64,000 nt of DNA from Comamonas koreensis (GCF_014076495.1 NZ_CP043575.1:2418001-2482000), one strand, 5' to 3'. Positions 35,982 to 45,205 are shown, counted from the first letter of the stretch. Program-made: numbers and translations. Notes: generated by a model from the letters alone, not told the origin.

Positions 35982-37946
35982 TCAGGCCTCAGGTGTTTCA
36001 GCACCCTCTGCGTCCGTGGGCAGCGGTACCCGCAGCAGCACCGTTGTGAGCCCGCCTTGCGACCCTACCGACAACTGCGCCCCCAGCCGCTGGGCCCGGG
36101 CTTGCATGCTGCGCAGGCCGGTGCCGTGCGTGGGGGTGTTGGCTGCTTTGGGCGCAGGCAGGCCCACGCCGTTGTCTTGCACCTGCAGCAGCAGTTGCTC
36201 GGCCTCGCGGGCCAGCACCACATCCACGCGCTTGGCGTGGCTGTGCTTGAAGGCATTGGTCAAGGCTTCTTGCAAAATGCGCAGGACATCCAGGCTGGCG
36301 CTGGTGGGCAGGTGCAGCTGGTCGATATGGCTCAGCTGCCAGTGCACCTCCATGTCATGCACTTCGAACAGCTGGCTCATGCGGTAGCGCATGGGGGCGA
36401 GCAGCTCTGCGAGCGACAGCTCGCCATAGTGCTGGGCGGAGGCCAGGTCGATGATCAGCCGCAGGTCATCGCGCATGCCGCGCAGCATGCCCAGCACCTG
36501 GTCGGGTGGCAGCGAGCCGCGTGTGCGCTCCAAGGTGGTGATACTGCCGATCAGCATGCCGCCCAGGCCGTCGTGCAGGTCATGCGCAATGTTGACCCGC
36601 TCGCCCAGGCGGGCCTGCAGCAGCTCCAGCTCATGGCGGCCAGCCAGCGATTCGGTCAGCTCGGCGCGGGCTTCGGCCACATGGTGCTGCATCTCGTCGT
36701 TGAAGCTCTCGATGCGCCGCGTGTTCTGCACAAAGGTCCAGGCCAGGGTCAGCGCAATGCCTACGGTGGCCAGTGGCTCGGTGTAGGTGGCCAGGTAGAA
36801 GTTGTCGTCCACGATGCGGGTGAAGACCAGCAGGTCATGCGCCATCGCCAGGGCGCTGGCCAGTGCCGTGAGCGACAGCAGGCGCTGCGCCTGGTTGCCG
36901 TTGCGCCAGGCCAGGCCGACAAACACGCCAGCGGTGGTGAACAGCAGGGCCGACGAGGCCCAGGCCATCACATTGCGCATGTCTCTGAGCTGCGCATCAG
37001 GCACCAGCAAGGTAATGGCCGCCAGCGCGGCAATGATAAGCCACATGGCGGCCTCGCGCCTGGGCCAGCGGCGGCCCATGAAGCGCAGCACAAACATGGC
37101 ATTGCAGCCGTGGTAGAGCACATAGGCAACCGACACCACGGCTGCATAGGTATTGATATGGTTGAACGGCCAGGGCGTGGTGCTGACAAAGTTGACGGTA
37201 AAGCCCACCCAGGCGGCCTGGCGTGCGGCGTACCAGCCGTAGGCGGCCTCTTGGCGGCGCATCAGCCACAGCACCAGGAAGAAGCAGCCCAGGGTCGCCC
37301 CCACGCCCAGGTGCAGCCAGTTGAGGTTGTGCCGCACCAGGTAGCTGTGCTGCTGTGCCATGCGCAGCGGCTCGGGTGCACCAATCTCAACCGGGCCTAG
37401 CGCAGGCTGGTAGGCGTAGTAGCCGCTCACGCGGATCAGCAGCTCGTTGCTGCCGCTGTGCAGCAGCGGCGCGGGCAGCACCAGGTAGCGCGGCGTGTTC
37501 CAGGCGCGTGTCATCGGCTCGGTCAGATACGGGTCGCGCTGCAGCTCCACGCCGTTGACCGAGATGACACCGGCTTGCATCAGGTAGTGGATGTAGAGGC
37601 CCTGGGTCTGCGGCTCGCCGCTGATGTCCCAGCGCAGCCGGTACCAGACAACGCCGCTATAGCCGGGCCACTGCTGGTTCCAGTCGTTGGGCACCTTCAC
37701 CGGCACCCAGCCGTTGTCGGGTGGCTGCTGGGCATCCCAGTCCGAGCGCGCCGCCTCGGCCGTGCCAGGCCAGGGCTGGCCTTGCGCCTGCGCGGGCGGC
37801 ACCTGGCACAGGGCCGCCAGGCAGATCAGCGCAACAAGCCATGCTCGCGTGCACGCCGCAAGGCCTGCGTGCGCGAGCTCACGGCCAATTTGTCGTAGAT
37901 ATGCCGGATATGGGTGTCGATGGTCCATCGGGATAGGTGCAGGCAT
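35982..37946 (-). CDS. Membrane sensor histidine kinase (NarL/UhpB-type, HisKA_3)
   Basis: A kinase of up to 654 aa. A hydrophobic N-terminal segment (VALICLAALCQVPPAQAQ) looks like a signal peptide. A periplasmic beta-rich domain follows (WVPVKVPNDWNQQWPGYSGVVWYRLRW style, like sensor domains of the 7TMR-DISM type). Seven or so membrane segments come next, then a HisKA_3 domain with IAHDLHDGLGGMLIG (phosphorylated His) and a GHKL ATPase with ILQEALTNAFKHSHA, DNGVGLP and HGTGLRSM. It should phosphorylate the LuxR-type regulator encoded just upstream. The ATG at 37946 makes a 121-base overlap with that gene; a start closer to the signal peptide is likely but not identifiable. The stimulus is unknown. 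Confidence 0.87.
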   Translation of the reverse strand: MPAPIPMDHRHPYPAYLRQIGRELAHAGLAACTRAWLVALICLAALCQVPPAQAQGQPWPGTAEAARSDWDAQQPPDNGWVPVKVPNDWNQQWPGYSGVVWYRLRWDISGEPQTQGLYIHYLMQAGVISVNGVELQRDPYLTEPMTRAWNTPRYLVLPAPLLHSGSNELLIRVSGYYAYQPALGPVEIGAPEPLRMAQQHSYLVRHNLNWLHLGVGATLGCFFLVLWLMRRQEAAYGWYAARQAAWVGFTVNFVSTTPWPFNHINTYAAVVSVAYVLYHGCNAMFVLRFMGRRWPRREAAMWLIIAALAAITLLVPDAQLRDMRNVMAWASSALLFTTAGVFVGLAWRNGNQAQRLLSLTALASALAMAHDLLVFTRIVDDNFYLATYTEPLATVGIALTLAWTFVQNTRRIESFNDEMQHHVAEARAELTESLAGRHELELLQARLGERVNIAHDLHDGLGGMLIGSITTLERTRGSLPPDQVLGMLRGMRDDLRLIIDLASAQHYGELSLAELLAPMRYRMSQLFEVHDMEVHWQLSHIDQLHLPTSASLDVLRILQEALTNAFKHSHAKRVDVVLAREAEQLLLQVQDNGVGLPAPKAANTPTHGTGLRSMQARAQRLGAQLSVGSQGGLTTVLLRVPLPTDAEGAETPEA

Positions 37947-38518
37947 TCGGCGATTTCGCGGTTGCTCATGCCGGCGGCGACATGGTCGAGGATCTCGCGC
38001 TCGCGCTCGGTGAGCGCTTCGCGCAGCGCCGGGTCCGGCGGCTGCGACGGGGTGGGAGGGCGCCTGGCCGGGCGCCCCACCAGGTCCAGAATACGCCGGG
38101 CGATGAAGGGGTCGATGGGCGCGCCGCCCTTGAGCACATTGCGCACCGACAGCGCAATCTCCAGGTCGTCGCGCTCCTTGAGCACATAGCCATTGGCGCC
38201 GGCGCGCAGCGCGCCCAGAATCATCTCCTCGGTGCTCCAGGCCGACACCACCAGAATCGGCAGCACCGGGTTGCGCGCGCGCAGCCAGTCAATCAGGTCA
38301 ATGCCATTGCCATCGGGCAGGCCCAGATCGATCAGCGCCATCACTATGGGCTGCAGGCCGCCCTCGGGCGCGGTCACCAATTGCTGGCACTCGGCCAGCG
38401 AGCCGGCCTCGCACAGCTGATCGGCTGCGACGCCTACCGAGCCCAGCACGGCGCCCAGCCGGGCGAGCATGTCGGGGTCGTCATCAACCAGCAGTACGGG
38501 AAGTTGCGCAATAGCCAT
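37826..38518 (-). CDS. NarL/LuxR-family response regulator
   Basis: A 230-aa two-component regulator. The receiver domain has LPVLLVDDDPDMLARLG (acidic pocket), phospho-acceptor Asp in VMALIDLGLPDGNG and Lys in NGYVLKERDD. The C-terminal LuxR-type HTH reads LTEREREILDHVAAGMSNRE and IAECLHLSRWTIDTHIRHIY. The ATG at 38518 directly precedes AIAQLPVLLVDDD and was preferred to an upstream start. The downstream histidine kinase gene overlaps it, so the pair is translationally coupled. The genes they control cannot be told; the neighbouring TauE permease gene is a candidate. Confidence 0.92.
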   Translation of the reverse strand: MAIAQLPVLLVDDDPDMLARLGAVLGSVGVAADQLCEAGSLAECQQLVTAPEGGLQPIVMALIDLGLPDGNGIDLIDWLRARNPVLPILVVSAWSTEEMILGALRAGANGYVLKERDDLEIALSVRNVLKGGAPIDPFIARRILDLVGRPARRPPTPSQPPDPALREALTEREREILDHVAAGMSNREIAECLHLSRWTIDTHIRHIYDKLAVSSRTQALRRAREHGLLR

Positions 38519-38971
38519 CGCTACATTTTGACGCAAAGACGGAGATCTTCCATCACGCATTTACGGTAAATGCGGCTGTTATGGCCCCTGGAGCGCTAAT
38601 GGCCGGACAAGGCGTTGAGCGTGGATGGCACCTGCTGGGCACTGCGCTAGGTGAGCCGCCACAGTACGGCAGAGGCCAGCAGCATAAAGCCAGCCACGGA
38701 GCGGTGCCCAGGCACCACCACCTTGCCGCACAGCGGCGTGGCGGCCAAGAGATGCTGCGCTGGAACGCGCCCGCTGCGCGCCCAGCAGCGGACTGATGAG
38801 CGCCAGCTGCGCGACGCCTGCGCACAGCACCAGCGTGTCGCTGGTGACCGCGCCGATCCGCGCCATGGCCACAGGTTGCGGACGGTAGCAAGGCATTTTT
38901 GCCATCCAGGTGATCGGCTGCTGTGGTGGGGCGGGCGTGGGGGATCGGTGTTTTGCGTGGTCTGCGCGTCT
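38519..38971 (-). other. Gene-poor stretch, possibly a decayed small membrane protein gene
   Basis: A minus-strand frame starts MARIGAVTSDTLVLCAGVAQ with a hydrophobic segment and LALISPLLGAQR. From about 38770 a different frame continues as VPAQHLLAATPLCG and ends with a hydrophobic GFMLLASAVLWRLT and a stop near 38647. Joined, they would give a protein of about 75 aa with two membrane helices. This may be a frameshifted gene or coincidence. Nothing else is supported here. Confidence 0.3.
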
Positions 38972-39718
38972 TTAAATAAAGGGCCGAGAGGCAAGCTCGA
39001 GTCCCAAGACAAGCAGCAACAGCAGAAAGCACAGCCGAAAGCGCTGGGGGCTGATGCGCGCCCGGAGCGAAGCGCCAAGCCCCATGCCCAGCAATGCAGG
39101 GATGACGCTGAGCGACGACAGACCCAGCTGGTTCAGGCGTAACGCGTCGTTGGCCAGCAAACCTGCGGCAAGGGCCAGGGTCGAGATGCTGAAGGACAGC
39201 CCCAGCGCCTGCACCAGCTCATCCTTGTGCAAGCCAAGAGCGCCAAGGTAGGGAACGGCCGGCATGACAAAGACGCCGGTGGCGCCCGTGACCATGCCGG
39301 TAACCAGCCCCACCAATGGTGAAAGCCATGTCTCCAGCGCACGCTGGATGGTGAGCGCGGGCGCCAACAAGGCATAGACCGCATACGCGATCAAGGCCGA
39401 TCCCAGGGCGAAGCCGGACCAGCGAGGGTCAACTTGCACCAGGAGCGCGGACCCGCCCACCGTCCCAATCACCATGGCCGCCAGCATGGGCCACAGGCGC
39501 TGCACCAGCGCTGCCACCGCGCTGCCAGAGAACAGTTGCCAAATATTGGTGACTAAGGACGGCACCACCAACAGGGATGCCGCCATGGCCGGCGGCATCA
39601 CCATGCCCAGCAGCCCCATCGCCACCGTCGGCAGCCCCATCCCGGTCACCCCCTTCACCAAGCCGGCAAAAAGAAAGGTGGCTGTCAGCAAGCCATAAAA
39701 GAACATTGAATCATGCAT
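38972..39718 (-). CDS. TauE/SafE-family membrane transporter
   Basis: A 248-aa polytopic membrane protein with about eight hydrophobic segments. The family's duplicated motif is visible: FLFAGLVKGVTGMGLPTVAMGL near the N terminus and LVTGMVTGATGVFVMPAVPYLG in the second half, each with the G..G.G pattern. TauE/SafE proteins export or import sulfonates, sulfoacetate, sulfite or other organic anions. Start at 39718 follows GGAGG at 6 bases. An open frame extends much further upstream but has no membrane or domain content and is ignored. No sulfonate genes are nearby, so the substrate is open. Confidence 0.88.
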   Translation of the reverse strand: MHDSMFFYGLLTATFLFAGLVKGVTGMGLPTVAMGLLGMVMPPAMAASLLVVPSLVTNIWQLFSGSAVAALVQRLWPMLAAMVIGTVGGSALLVQVDPRWSGFALGSALIAYAVYALLAPALTIQRALETWLSPLVGLVTGMVTGATGVFVMPAVPYLGALGLHKDELVQALGLSFSISTLALAAGLLANDALRLNQLGLSSLSVIPALLGMGLGASLRARISPQRFRLCFLLLLLVLGLELASRPFI

Positions 39719-40041
39719 GGGAAACCTCCAGATGGCCCCCATTGAACGGGTTTGGCGGTCCAAGCACAATTCGGAATTTATGGCTGATGCTTCGGTTACT
39801 CCTAAGGATCTATGGAGAGGGACTTGAAAATGGCCGGAACAGTTGGAAATGCCGTATATGCCTATGGCTGCTGTCTGGCAGGCGGTAGCCGGGCTGGCGT
39901 TGGCCGTTGGGCCCCCGCGGCCCGCTGGACGTGGCAGCGTCCAGTTTGTTTTACTGTGCAGACCATGCCGACCCGGCCGCTCCAGGTGTGCAGCCAGGCC
40001 ATGCGTTGGCGAAACTCGCCTGCCATCTGCGCAGGCGGGTT
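39719..40041. other. Intergenic region, no supported gene
   Basis: About 320 bases between the TauE promoter side and the 3' end of the TonB receptor gene. Small plus-strand frames exist but none has domain content or a good ribosome site. No terminator with a T tract was found for the receptor gene. Confidence 0.4.
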
Positions 40042-42528
40042 TTAGAACGAGCCGCGCAAGGTCAACATCGCGTTGCGCGGCTCGCCATAGTGGCTGCTGT
40101 TGACCAGGCTGCCGATGGACGAGTAGTAGCGCTTGTTGAAGATGTTGTTGAGGTTCAGGCTCAGTTGCCAATGTGGGTCGATCTGGTAGCGCACATAGCT
40201 GCTCCAGACGGCGCGGCCCGGGGCATGGAGGTTGATCGCACCGATCTTGCGGTAAGAGGCCGTTTGGGTGTTGACGCCGCCACCGATGGTGAGGGCGTTC
40301 CAGTCGCCGGGCAGGCGGTAGGTGGTCCACAGGCGCAGCAGGTGCTTGGGCGTGTAGCTGTTGAAGTCCAGGCCTTCGTTGTTGATATCGCGCTTGTAGG
40401 TGTTGCGGTTGAAGGTATAGCCGGCAAACAGGTTCCAGCCCCGGCTCAGCTCGCCGCTGATCTCGGCATCAAAGCCCTGGCTGCGCACGCGCCCGTCGTC
40501 GGTGTAGCAGTAGTAGCCATCGCGGCAGTCCGGGCCGGAGGCGACGTCTTCGGTGGCGCGGTTCTTCTGGTCGACGCGGTAGAGCGCAAACGATGTGTTG
40601 GCGCGGCCGCCCAGGATTTCACCCTTGAGGCCGAGCTCATAGGTTGCACCCTGGATGGGTTTCAAGTTCTGGCCCGCCGCGTTGAGCGACCACTGCGGGT
40701 TGAAGATATCGGCATAGCTGGCGTAGGCCGACCATTGCGGGTTGAGGCCATAGATCAGCCCGGCAAAGGGCATGAAGCGGGTGTTGTCCTGGTGCGTGGA
40801 TGAGGCGACGACGGTGCCGGTCGTCGTCGTGATCGTGTCGAAATCGGTCTTGTAGCTGCCCAGGCGCCCACCCAACACCAGCTTGAGCGGATCGCTCAGC
40901 TGCAGGCGCAGCGCGCCATAGGCGCCGGCCTGGCGCGTCTTGCCCAAGGTGCGCTCGGTGTTGGCATAGCGAATGGCCTCGTCGCTGGGCTCGGTGCGGA
41001 ACGGGTCCGGGTCAAACACATTGATCGGCACCGCCGGGCTCATCGAGCTGTAGTCGCTGGTGACCTTGCCCTGGCTGTAGCTCGTGCCCAGAACCAGCTG
41101 GTGCTCGCGCCCCAAGGCGCTGAAGTCGCCCACCAGGCTCGCATCCAGGCCCGAGGCGCTCTGGTCGGCTTGCGTCAGGTTGCTGACGGTGGCGCCCAGG
41201 CCGGTGGCGGCGGCCACGGCGCGCTGGGAAGAGGCGTACTTCATGTCCAGCGCTTCCTTGACGTGCAGGGCCGAGACCTTGGCGCGCCAGCGGCTGTTGA
41301 AGGTATGGGAGAGGTCGGCGTACAGCGTCTGGGTATGGTTGTTCTGGCGGTTCCAGATGGCGCCCAGGTAGGTGGAGCGGGGCAGCGCGATGTCGCGGCC
41401 ATCGCTGTAGTGCGGCAGGCCCGAGATAAAGGGCCGGCCCTTGAAGGACTCGTAGCTTGCGCCCACGCTGACCTGGGTCTGGGGCGAGATGTCGTACTCC
41501 AGGGTGCCGTACAGGGTGCCATTGCGCTGGTTGGCATAGTCGATGAAGGAGTGCTGGTCGTCCACATCGATGACGGCGCGGCCGCGCAGGCTGCCTTCGG
41601 CGTTCAACGCGCCGCTGCCATCGATTTGCGCGCCATAGCGGTCCCAGGAGCCGGCCTTGGCGGTGACGGTGACGCCGCCTTCCTTGAGCGGGCGCTTGCG
41701 CGCCAGGTTGACGGCGCCGCTCGGGTCGCCGCCGCCTTGCAGCAGGCCGGCCGAGCCGCGCAGCACTTCGGCCCGGTCATAGATGGCCGTGCCGCCCTGG
41801 TAGTTGCTGGCGCGGCCATAGAGGCGCTGCACATTGACCCCGTCATACTGGATGGTGGCGATGCTGAAGCCGCGCGAGTAGATGTACTTGCCGCCTTGCG
41901 GGCTTTGCAGCAAGGTGATGCCAGTGGTGCTGCCCAGCGCATCGTAGACCGAGGTCGCGTTTTGCTCATCCATCAGCTGGCGGGTGACCACGCTGATCGA
42001 CTGGGGGATGTCCTTGAGCGCCTGCTCACCCTTGCCGATGGTGACGGCACGCGGCGTGTAGGCGCCGGTCTGCTCGGTGGTCGCACTGCGGATGGCCGGC
42101 GCGGTCACGCGGATCTCGTTGAGCGTCAGGCCAGCGGCGGCGGCATCGCTGCTGACGGTCGTGGCGCCGGCTCCGGCTCCCGTATGGGGCGCGGCGCGCA
42201 ATGCCCAGGTGCCGCCGTCGATCTTGACCAGCTCCAGCCCGCTGCCGGCCAGCGCGGCGCGCGCTGCGTCCTCCGGGGCATAGCTGCCGCGCAGGGCCGG
42301 CGCCGTGCGGCCGTGCACCAGGCTGGCATCCATGCTGATTTGCTGGCCGCTTTGCGAGGCAATGCGGGCCAGCGTGCTGCCCAGCGGCTGGGCAGGCAGG
42401 TCATAGCTTTGGACGGCGGCCGGGTGGCTGGTTTGGGCCTGGGCAGGCAAGCTGCAGGCGATGGCGGCGGCCAGTGCGAGTGCGCCCATATGCGCAGTGG
42501 GCAGGGCGGGCGAGCGGCAAAGTGGCAT
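40042..42528 (-). CDS. TonB-dependent ferric-siderophore receptor with N-terminal signalling (STN) domain
   Basis: An 828-aa outer-membrane receptor. The signal peptide ends near PAQAQ (about residue 32). It is followed by an STN domain (about 42-110: YDLPAQPLGSTLARIASQSG, ISMDASLVHGRTAPALRGSY), then the plug (LKDIPQSISVVTRQLMDEQN, RGFSIATIQYDGV, AEVLRGSAGLLQGGGDPSGA) and a 22-strand-type barrel ending LNLNNIFNKRYYSSIG and MLTLRGSF. The STN domain is the hallmark of transducers that signal through FecR to a FecI sigma factor, and both genes lie directly upstream. It is of FpvA/FoxA type, probably for a hydroxamate-like or other xenosiderophore; substrate not deducible. Full length and intact. 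Confidence 0.93.
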   Translation of the reverse strand: MPLCRSPALPTAHMGALALAAAIACSLPAQAQTSHPAAVQSYDLPAQPLGSTLARIASQSGQQISMDASLVHGRTAPALRGSYAPEDAARAALAGSGLELVKIDGGTWALRAAPHTGAGAGATTVSSDAAAAGLTLNEIRVTAPAIRSATTEQTGAYTPRAVTIGKGEQALKDIPQSISVVTRQLMDEQNATSVYDALGSTTGITLLQSPQGGKYIYSRGFSIATIQYDGVNVQRLYGRASNYQGGTAIYDRAEVLRGSAGLLQGGGDPSGAVNLARKRPLKEGGVTVTAKAGSWDRYGAQIDGSGALNAEGSLRGRAVIDVDDQHSFIDYANQRNGTLYGTLEYDISPQTQVSVGASYESFKGRPFISGLPHYSDGRDIALPRSTYLGAIWNRQNNHTQTLYADLSHTFNSRWRAKVSALHVKEALDMKYASSQRAVAAATGLGATVSNLTQADQSASGLDASLVGDFSALGREHQLVLGTSYSQGKVTSDYSSMSPAVPINVFDPDPFRTEPSDEAIRYANTERTLGKTRQAGAYGALRLQLSDPLKLVLGGRLGSYKTDFDTITTTTGTVVASSTHQDNTRFMPFAGLIYGLNPQWSAYASYADIFNPQWSLNAAGQNLKPIQGATYELGLKGEILGGRANTSFALYRVDQKNRATEDVASGPDCRDGYYCYTDDGRVRSQGFDAEISGELSRGWNLFAGYTFNRNTYKRDINNEGLDFNSYTPKHLLRLWTTYRLPGDWNALTIGGGVNTQTASYRKIGAINLHAPGRAVWSSYVRYQIDPHWQLSLNLNNIFNKRYYSSIGSLVNSSHYGEPRNAMLTLRGSF

Positions 42529-42674
42529 AGATTCCTTGGAGATGCAGAGGGAAAAATAGAGGCTTCCAAGGTATGTAGAGCGAGCACAAAAAAGTGTTCA
42601 TTTATTTTTGAGGGGCGAGGCCGATGCGCTGCAGCCCCATCCCGAACAGACCTGTCCGGACAGGGCTGTGCGCC

Positions 42675-43679
42675 TCAGGCCGCCTCGATCACGACCAGCC
42701 AGCCGCGCTGGTAGACGCGCACCGTGATGGGCAGGGTCGCCGCCAGCGCATCCAAGGCGCGGTCGCTGTCATCGAGCGCATAGTTGCCATAGACCCGCAG
42801 CGCCGCAGCCTGGGCGCTGATGCGGACAAAACCCCGGCGGTAGGCCCGCAGCGCCTGCACCACCTCGCCCAGCGGCTGGTGGTGCACTTCGAGCATGCCG
42901 CGCTGCCAGGCAGCCGCTGCCTGCGGGCTGGTGTCGTCGCCAGCGATCGACAGCGTATCAAAGCGCGCGCTTCGGCCTTCTTCCAGCACCTGGCTGGCAC
43001 CGGCTGCAGTCGTCAGGCGCGTGGCGTGCTCGAGCATGCTGACGCGGGTAGCGGCCTCATCCAGCCGTACGGCAAAGCGGGTACCCAGCGCCTGGATGCG
43101 GCCGTGCGGGCTCAGCACCTCCAACGGCGCCAGGCCGTTGCTGGCGGGCTGGGCCTGCAACAGCAGCGCGCCCTGGCGCAGCTTGACCCGGCGGCGGTCC
43201 GCGCCAAAGTCCAGGTCCACGGCCGAGCGCGCATCCAACAGCAGCTCGCTGCCATCGGGCAGGGTGAACGCATGGCGCTCGCCGGTGCCGGTGCGCAGGT
43301 CGGCGGTGATCTGGCGCAGCGGCATCTGGCGGTTGGCCAGCAGCAGCGCCCCGGTGGACACGCCGGCAACGGCCAACGCACCGCTGAGCAAACGCCGCCG
43401 GCTGCTGCCCCGGCGCTGGGCATGCGCGAGGGCCTGGCCCATCACATCTCCGATCGGGGTGGCGGCTTGGGGCGCGGCCACGGCGCGGGCAGCGCCAAAC
43501 TGCGCATGCAGGCTGCCGCTCAGCCGCTGCCAGACCACCTGGTGCTGGGGGTGGGCGGCGAGCCAGGCACGGTGGCGGGCCTGGTCGGCCTCGGTCATCT
43601 CGCCCGAGTGGAACTGCACGAGCCATTCCACGGCCGCTTCGCTGACCGGGTCGAGCGCGGATTCGGGGCCTGCCGTCAT
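42675..43679 (-). CDS. FecR-family anti-sigma regulator
   Basis: A 334-aa inner-membrane sensor. The cytoplasmic N terminus (about 1-95) holds the sigma-binding FecR_N region with AAVEWLVQFHSGEMTEADQ and WLAAHPQHQVVWQRL. One membrane segment follows (LLSGALAVAGVSTGALLLA), then a periplasmic FecR domain with TGTGERHAFTLPDGSELLLD and VLSPHGRIQALGTRFAVRLD. The STN-like C-terminal part (LGEVVQALRAYRRGF) receives the signal from the receptor. Its start overlaps the fecI-like stop by four bases. Confidence 0.92.
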   Translation of the reverse strand: MTAGPESALDPVSEAAVEWLVQFHSGEMTEADQARHRAWLAAHPQHQVVWQRLSGSLHAQFGAARAVAAPQAATPIGDVMGQALAHAQRRGSSRRRLLSGALAVAGVSTGALLLANRQMPLRQITADLRTGTGERHAFTLPDGSELLLDARSAVDLDFGADRRRVKLRQGALLLQAQPASNGLAPLEVLSPHGRIQALGTRFAVRLDEAATRVSMLEHATRLTTAAGASQVLEEGRSARFDTLSIAGDDTSPQAAAAWQRGMLEVHHQPLGEVVQALRAYRRGFVRISAQAAALRVYGNYALDDSDRALDALAATLPITVRVYQRGWLVVIEAA

Positions 43680-44242
43680 CCAGCGCTCAGGCGGGTCGCC
43701 ATCGCAGGTGCTGCATTGCGCACTGGTGCGGTAATGCCGGCATCCTGCCTGGCCAGGGCCAGCGCAATGCGGCGAAAGCCCTCTGCCATATGGCGGCGCA
43801 CGGTGCTGTGCGAGATGCCCAGGCGCGTTGCGATGGCCTCATAGCCCAGACCATCGAGCTGGCTGAGCACAAAGGCCTGCTGGGCCGGCAGCGGCAGGCC
43901 GTCGAGCGCATGGGCCACATGGGCCAGCGTCTCTTGCAGCACCGCCAGCTCTTCGGGCGAGGGCATCAGCGGCTCGGGCTGGGCGCCCAGCGCTTCGAGG
44001 TAGCTGCGCTCCAAGTCGCGGCGGCGCCAGTGGTTGATCAGCAGCCGCTTGGCAATGGTCGTCAAAAACGCCCGGGGCTCACGGATGGCCTCGGGCGGCG
44101 TGGCACTGGTGAGCACGCAGACAAAGGTGTCGGCCGCCATGTCCTGCGCATCGGCGGCATTGCCGAGCCGGTGCTGCAGGCGCTGCTGCAGCCATTGGTG
44201 GTGGCCGGTGTAGAGAAGCTGGATGTCGAGAATGGCAGACAT
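43676..44242 (-). CDS. FecI-family ECF sigma factor
   Basis: A 188-aa iron-starvation sigma factor. Region 2 is in LLYTGHHQWLQQRLQHRLGN, DAQDMAADTFVCVL and EPRAFLTTIAKRLLINHWRR; region 4 in LPLPAQQAFVLSQLDGLGYE and IATRLGISHSTVRRHMAEGF. These are typical FecI signatures. The ATG at 44242 (MSAILDIQ) was chosen over one 36 bases upstream because region 2 starts right after it. With FecR and the STN-type receptor it forms a cell-surface signalling unit: the ferric siderophore at the receptor releases the sigma factor, which transcribes the receptor gene. A Fur-box-like sequence precedes it. Confidence 0.93.
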   Translation of the reverse strand: MSAILDIQLLYTGHHQWLQQRLQHRLGNAADAQDMAADTFVCVLTSATPPEAIREPRAFLTTIAKRLLINHWRRRDLERSYLEALGAQPEPLMPSPEELAVLQETLAHVAHALDGLPLPAQQAFVLSQLDGLGYEAIATRLGISHSTVRRHMAEGFRRIALALARQDAGITAPVRNAAPAMATRLSAG

Positions 44243-44279
44243 GGGAGGCGGTGCCAAACAGGCGGCAAGCGGATGCATT

Positions 44280-44298
44280 TGAGAATTATTCGCATTTT
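44280..44298 (-). promoter_or_regulatory. Fur-box-like sequence upstream of the fecI-like gene
   Basis: TGAGAATTATTCGCATTTT at 44280-44298 lies about 38 bases upstream of the sigma factor start. It resembles the Fur consensus (GATAATGATAATCATTATC) in its GA.AAT.ATTC.CATT core with several mismatches. Iron-dependent repression is the expected regulation of such units. Confidence 0.55.
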
Positions 44299-44695
44299 AA
44301 GTCGGTTTCCTGGGCCTGTCGGCAATACCCTCGTGCCGTGGGATGGATGCCGATGGGCATGCGGCGCAAGGCGTCGTTTGCGGTCAGCTGCGAGCTCGTG
44401 GCAACGACGACGACGCAGCGAATCGCCCGAGCCCGCATGCAGGCAAATCAGAGGCGTTGGCCGAGGGCCCTTCGCTCTGGCGTTGGGGTTTGTGTTGTGC
44501 CGCGGGCCAGATGCGGGCCGCGCTGCTTCGCCGAGCACGGTTCGCATGGCTATCGATGGCAGTCGGCGCCATGGATGAGGTGCCTAGCCAATTGGTAAAC
44601 GCGGGAAGCGCCTACTTGAAGGACATCTACTTGCTCTCGCTCCATCGCCCTGGCGATGGGGTAGCCTGACTCACAGCTTCAGGTAAAGGAACAAG
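44299..44695. other. Intergenic region, no supported gene
   Basis: About 400 bases between the divergent fecI-like and HIRAN-like genes. Overlapping short frames show no family features. It presumably contains the promoter of the plus-strand gene at 44696, preceded by AGGTAAAGGAACAAG, a good ribosome site. Confidence 0.45.
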
Positions 44696-45205
44696 ATGAG
44701 CTATGGGCAAATACTGTTGTTTTTCTTCATGTGTTGGCTGTCGTACTTTGCGTACTGGCTTTTGTCGAGGGGGCCGCCGAATGCGCCTGGGCGTCTCAGC
44801 CGCCCTGTTGAGGGCTCGGTCCGATTGGAAGACCTGATATCAAAAAAGCACTGGGCCAGAGGGGAGACGGTCAAAATTGCCGACGATGGCAGCTATACGG
44901 CAAACATCTCACGAGTCGCAGGCAATACCTTTGGTGAAAACGCCAACCGGGAGTGCATCGCGTTTCTTGTTCCAGAAGACGGCAAGGCGAGTTCCGACAA
45001 GGCCGTGTCAGTGGTGGTGGATGGGCTGCGCATCGGTCAGCTGTCCGCGAGAGACCTGATGCCCTTTAAAGTCATGTTGCATGGCGCGGGATTGCATGCC
45101 CAAGTCACATCCTGCGATGCATATATCGGCGGTGGCGGAACGGCGGCGGACGGGAAAAAGCGGCACTACGCGATTTGCCTGGATGTGGATTGGTTCGAAG
45201 CCTAG
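44696..45205 (+). CDS. Membrane-anchored protein with HIRAN-like domain
   Basis: A 169-aa protein. One N-terminal membrane segment (YGQILLFFFMCWLSYFAYWL) is followed by a soluble part. The region TANISRVAGNTFGENANREC, AFLVPEDGKASSDKAVSVVV and DGLRIGQLSARDLMPFKVML follows the HIRAN pattern (V.G...R...........LVPE..NP.D..AV.V..DG..VGYLS) with an Asp/Lys variant at the usual Asn-Pro-Asp site. HIRAN domains in other proteins bind single-stranded DNA ends, but small bacterial stand-alone versions have unknown roles. Start at 44696 has AAAGGAAC about 6 bases upstream. Fold assignment is tentative. Confidence 0.6.
   Translation: MSYGQILLFFFMCWLSYFAYWLLSRGPPNAPGRLSRPVEGSVRLEDLISKKHWARGETVKIADDGSYTANISRVAGNTFGENANRECIAFLVPEDGKASSDKAVSVVVDGLRIGQLSARDLMPFKVMLHGAGLHAQVTSCDAYIGGGGTAADGKKRHYAICLDVDWFEA

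Noticed and set aside
41101..42714. A 537-codon plus-strand open frame
   Set aside because: Antisense to the intact TonB receptor, with shadow-type composition.
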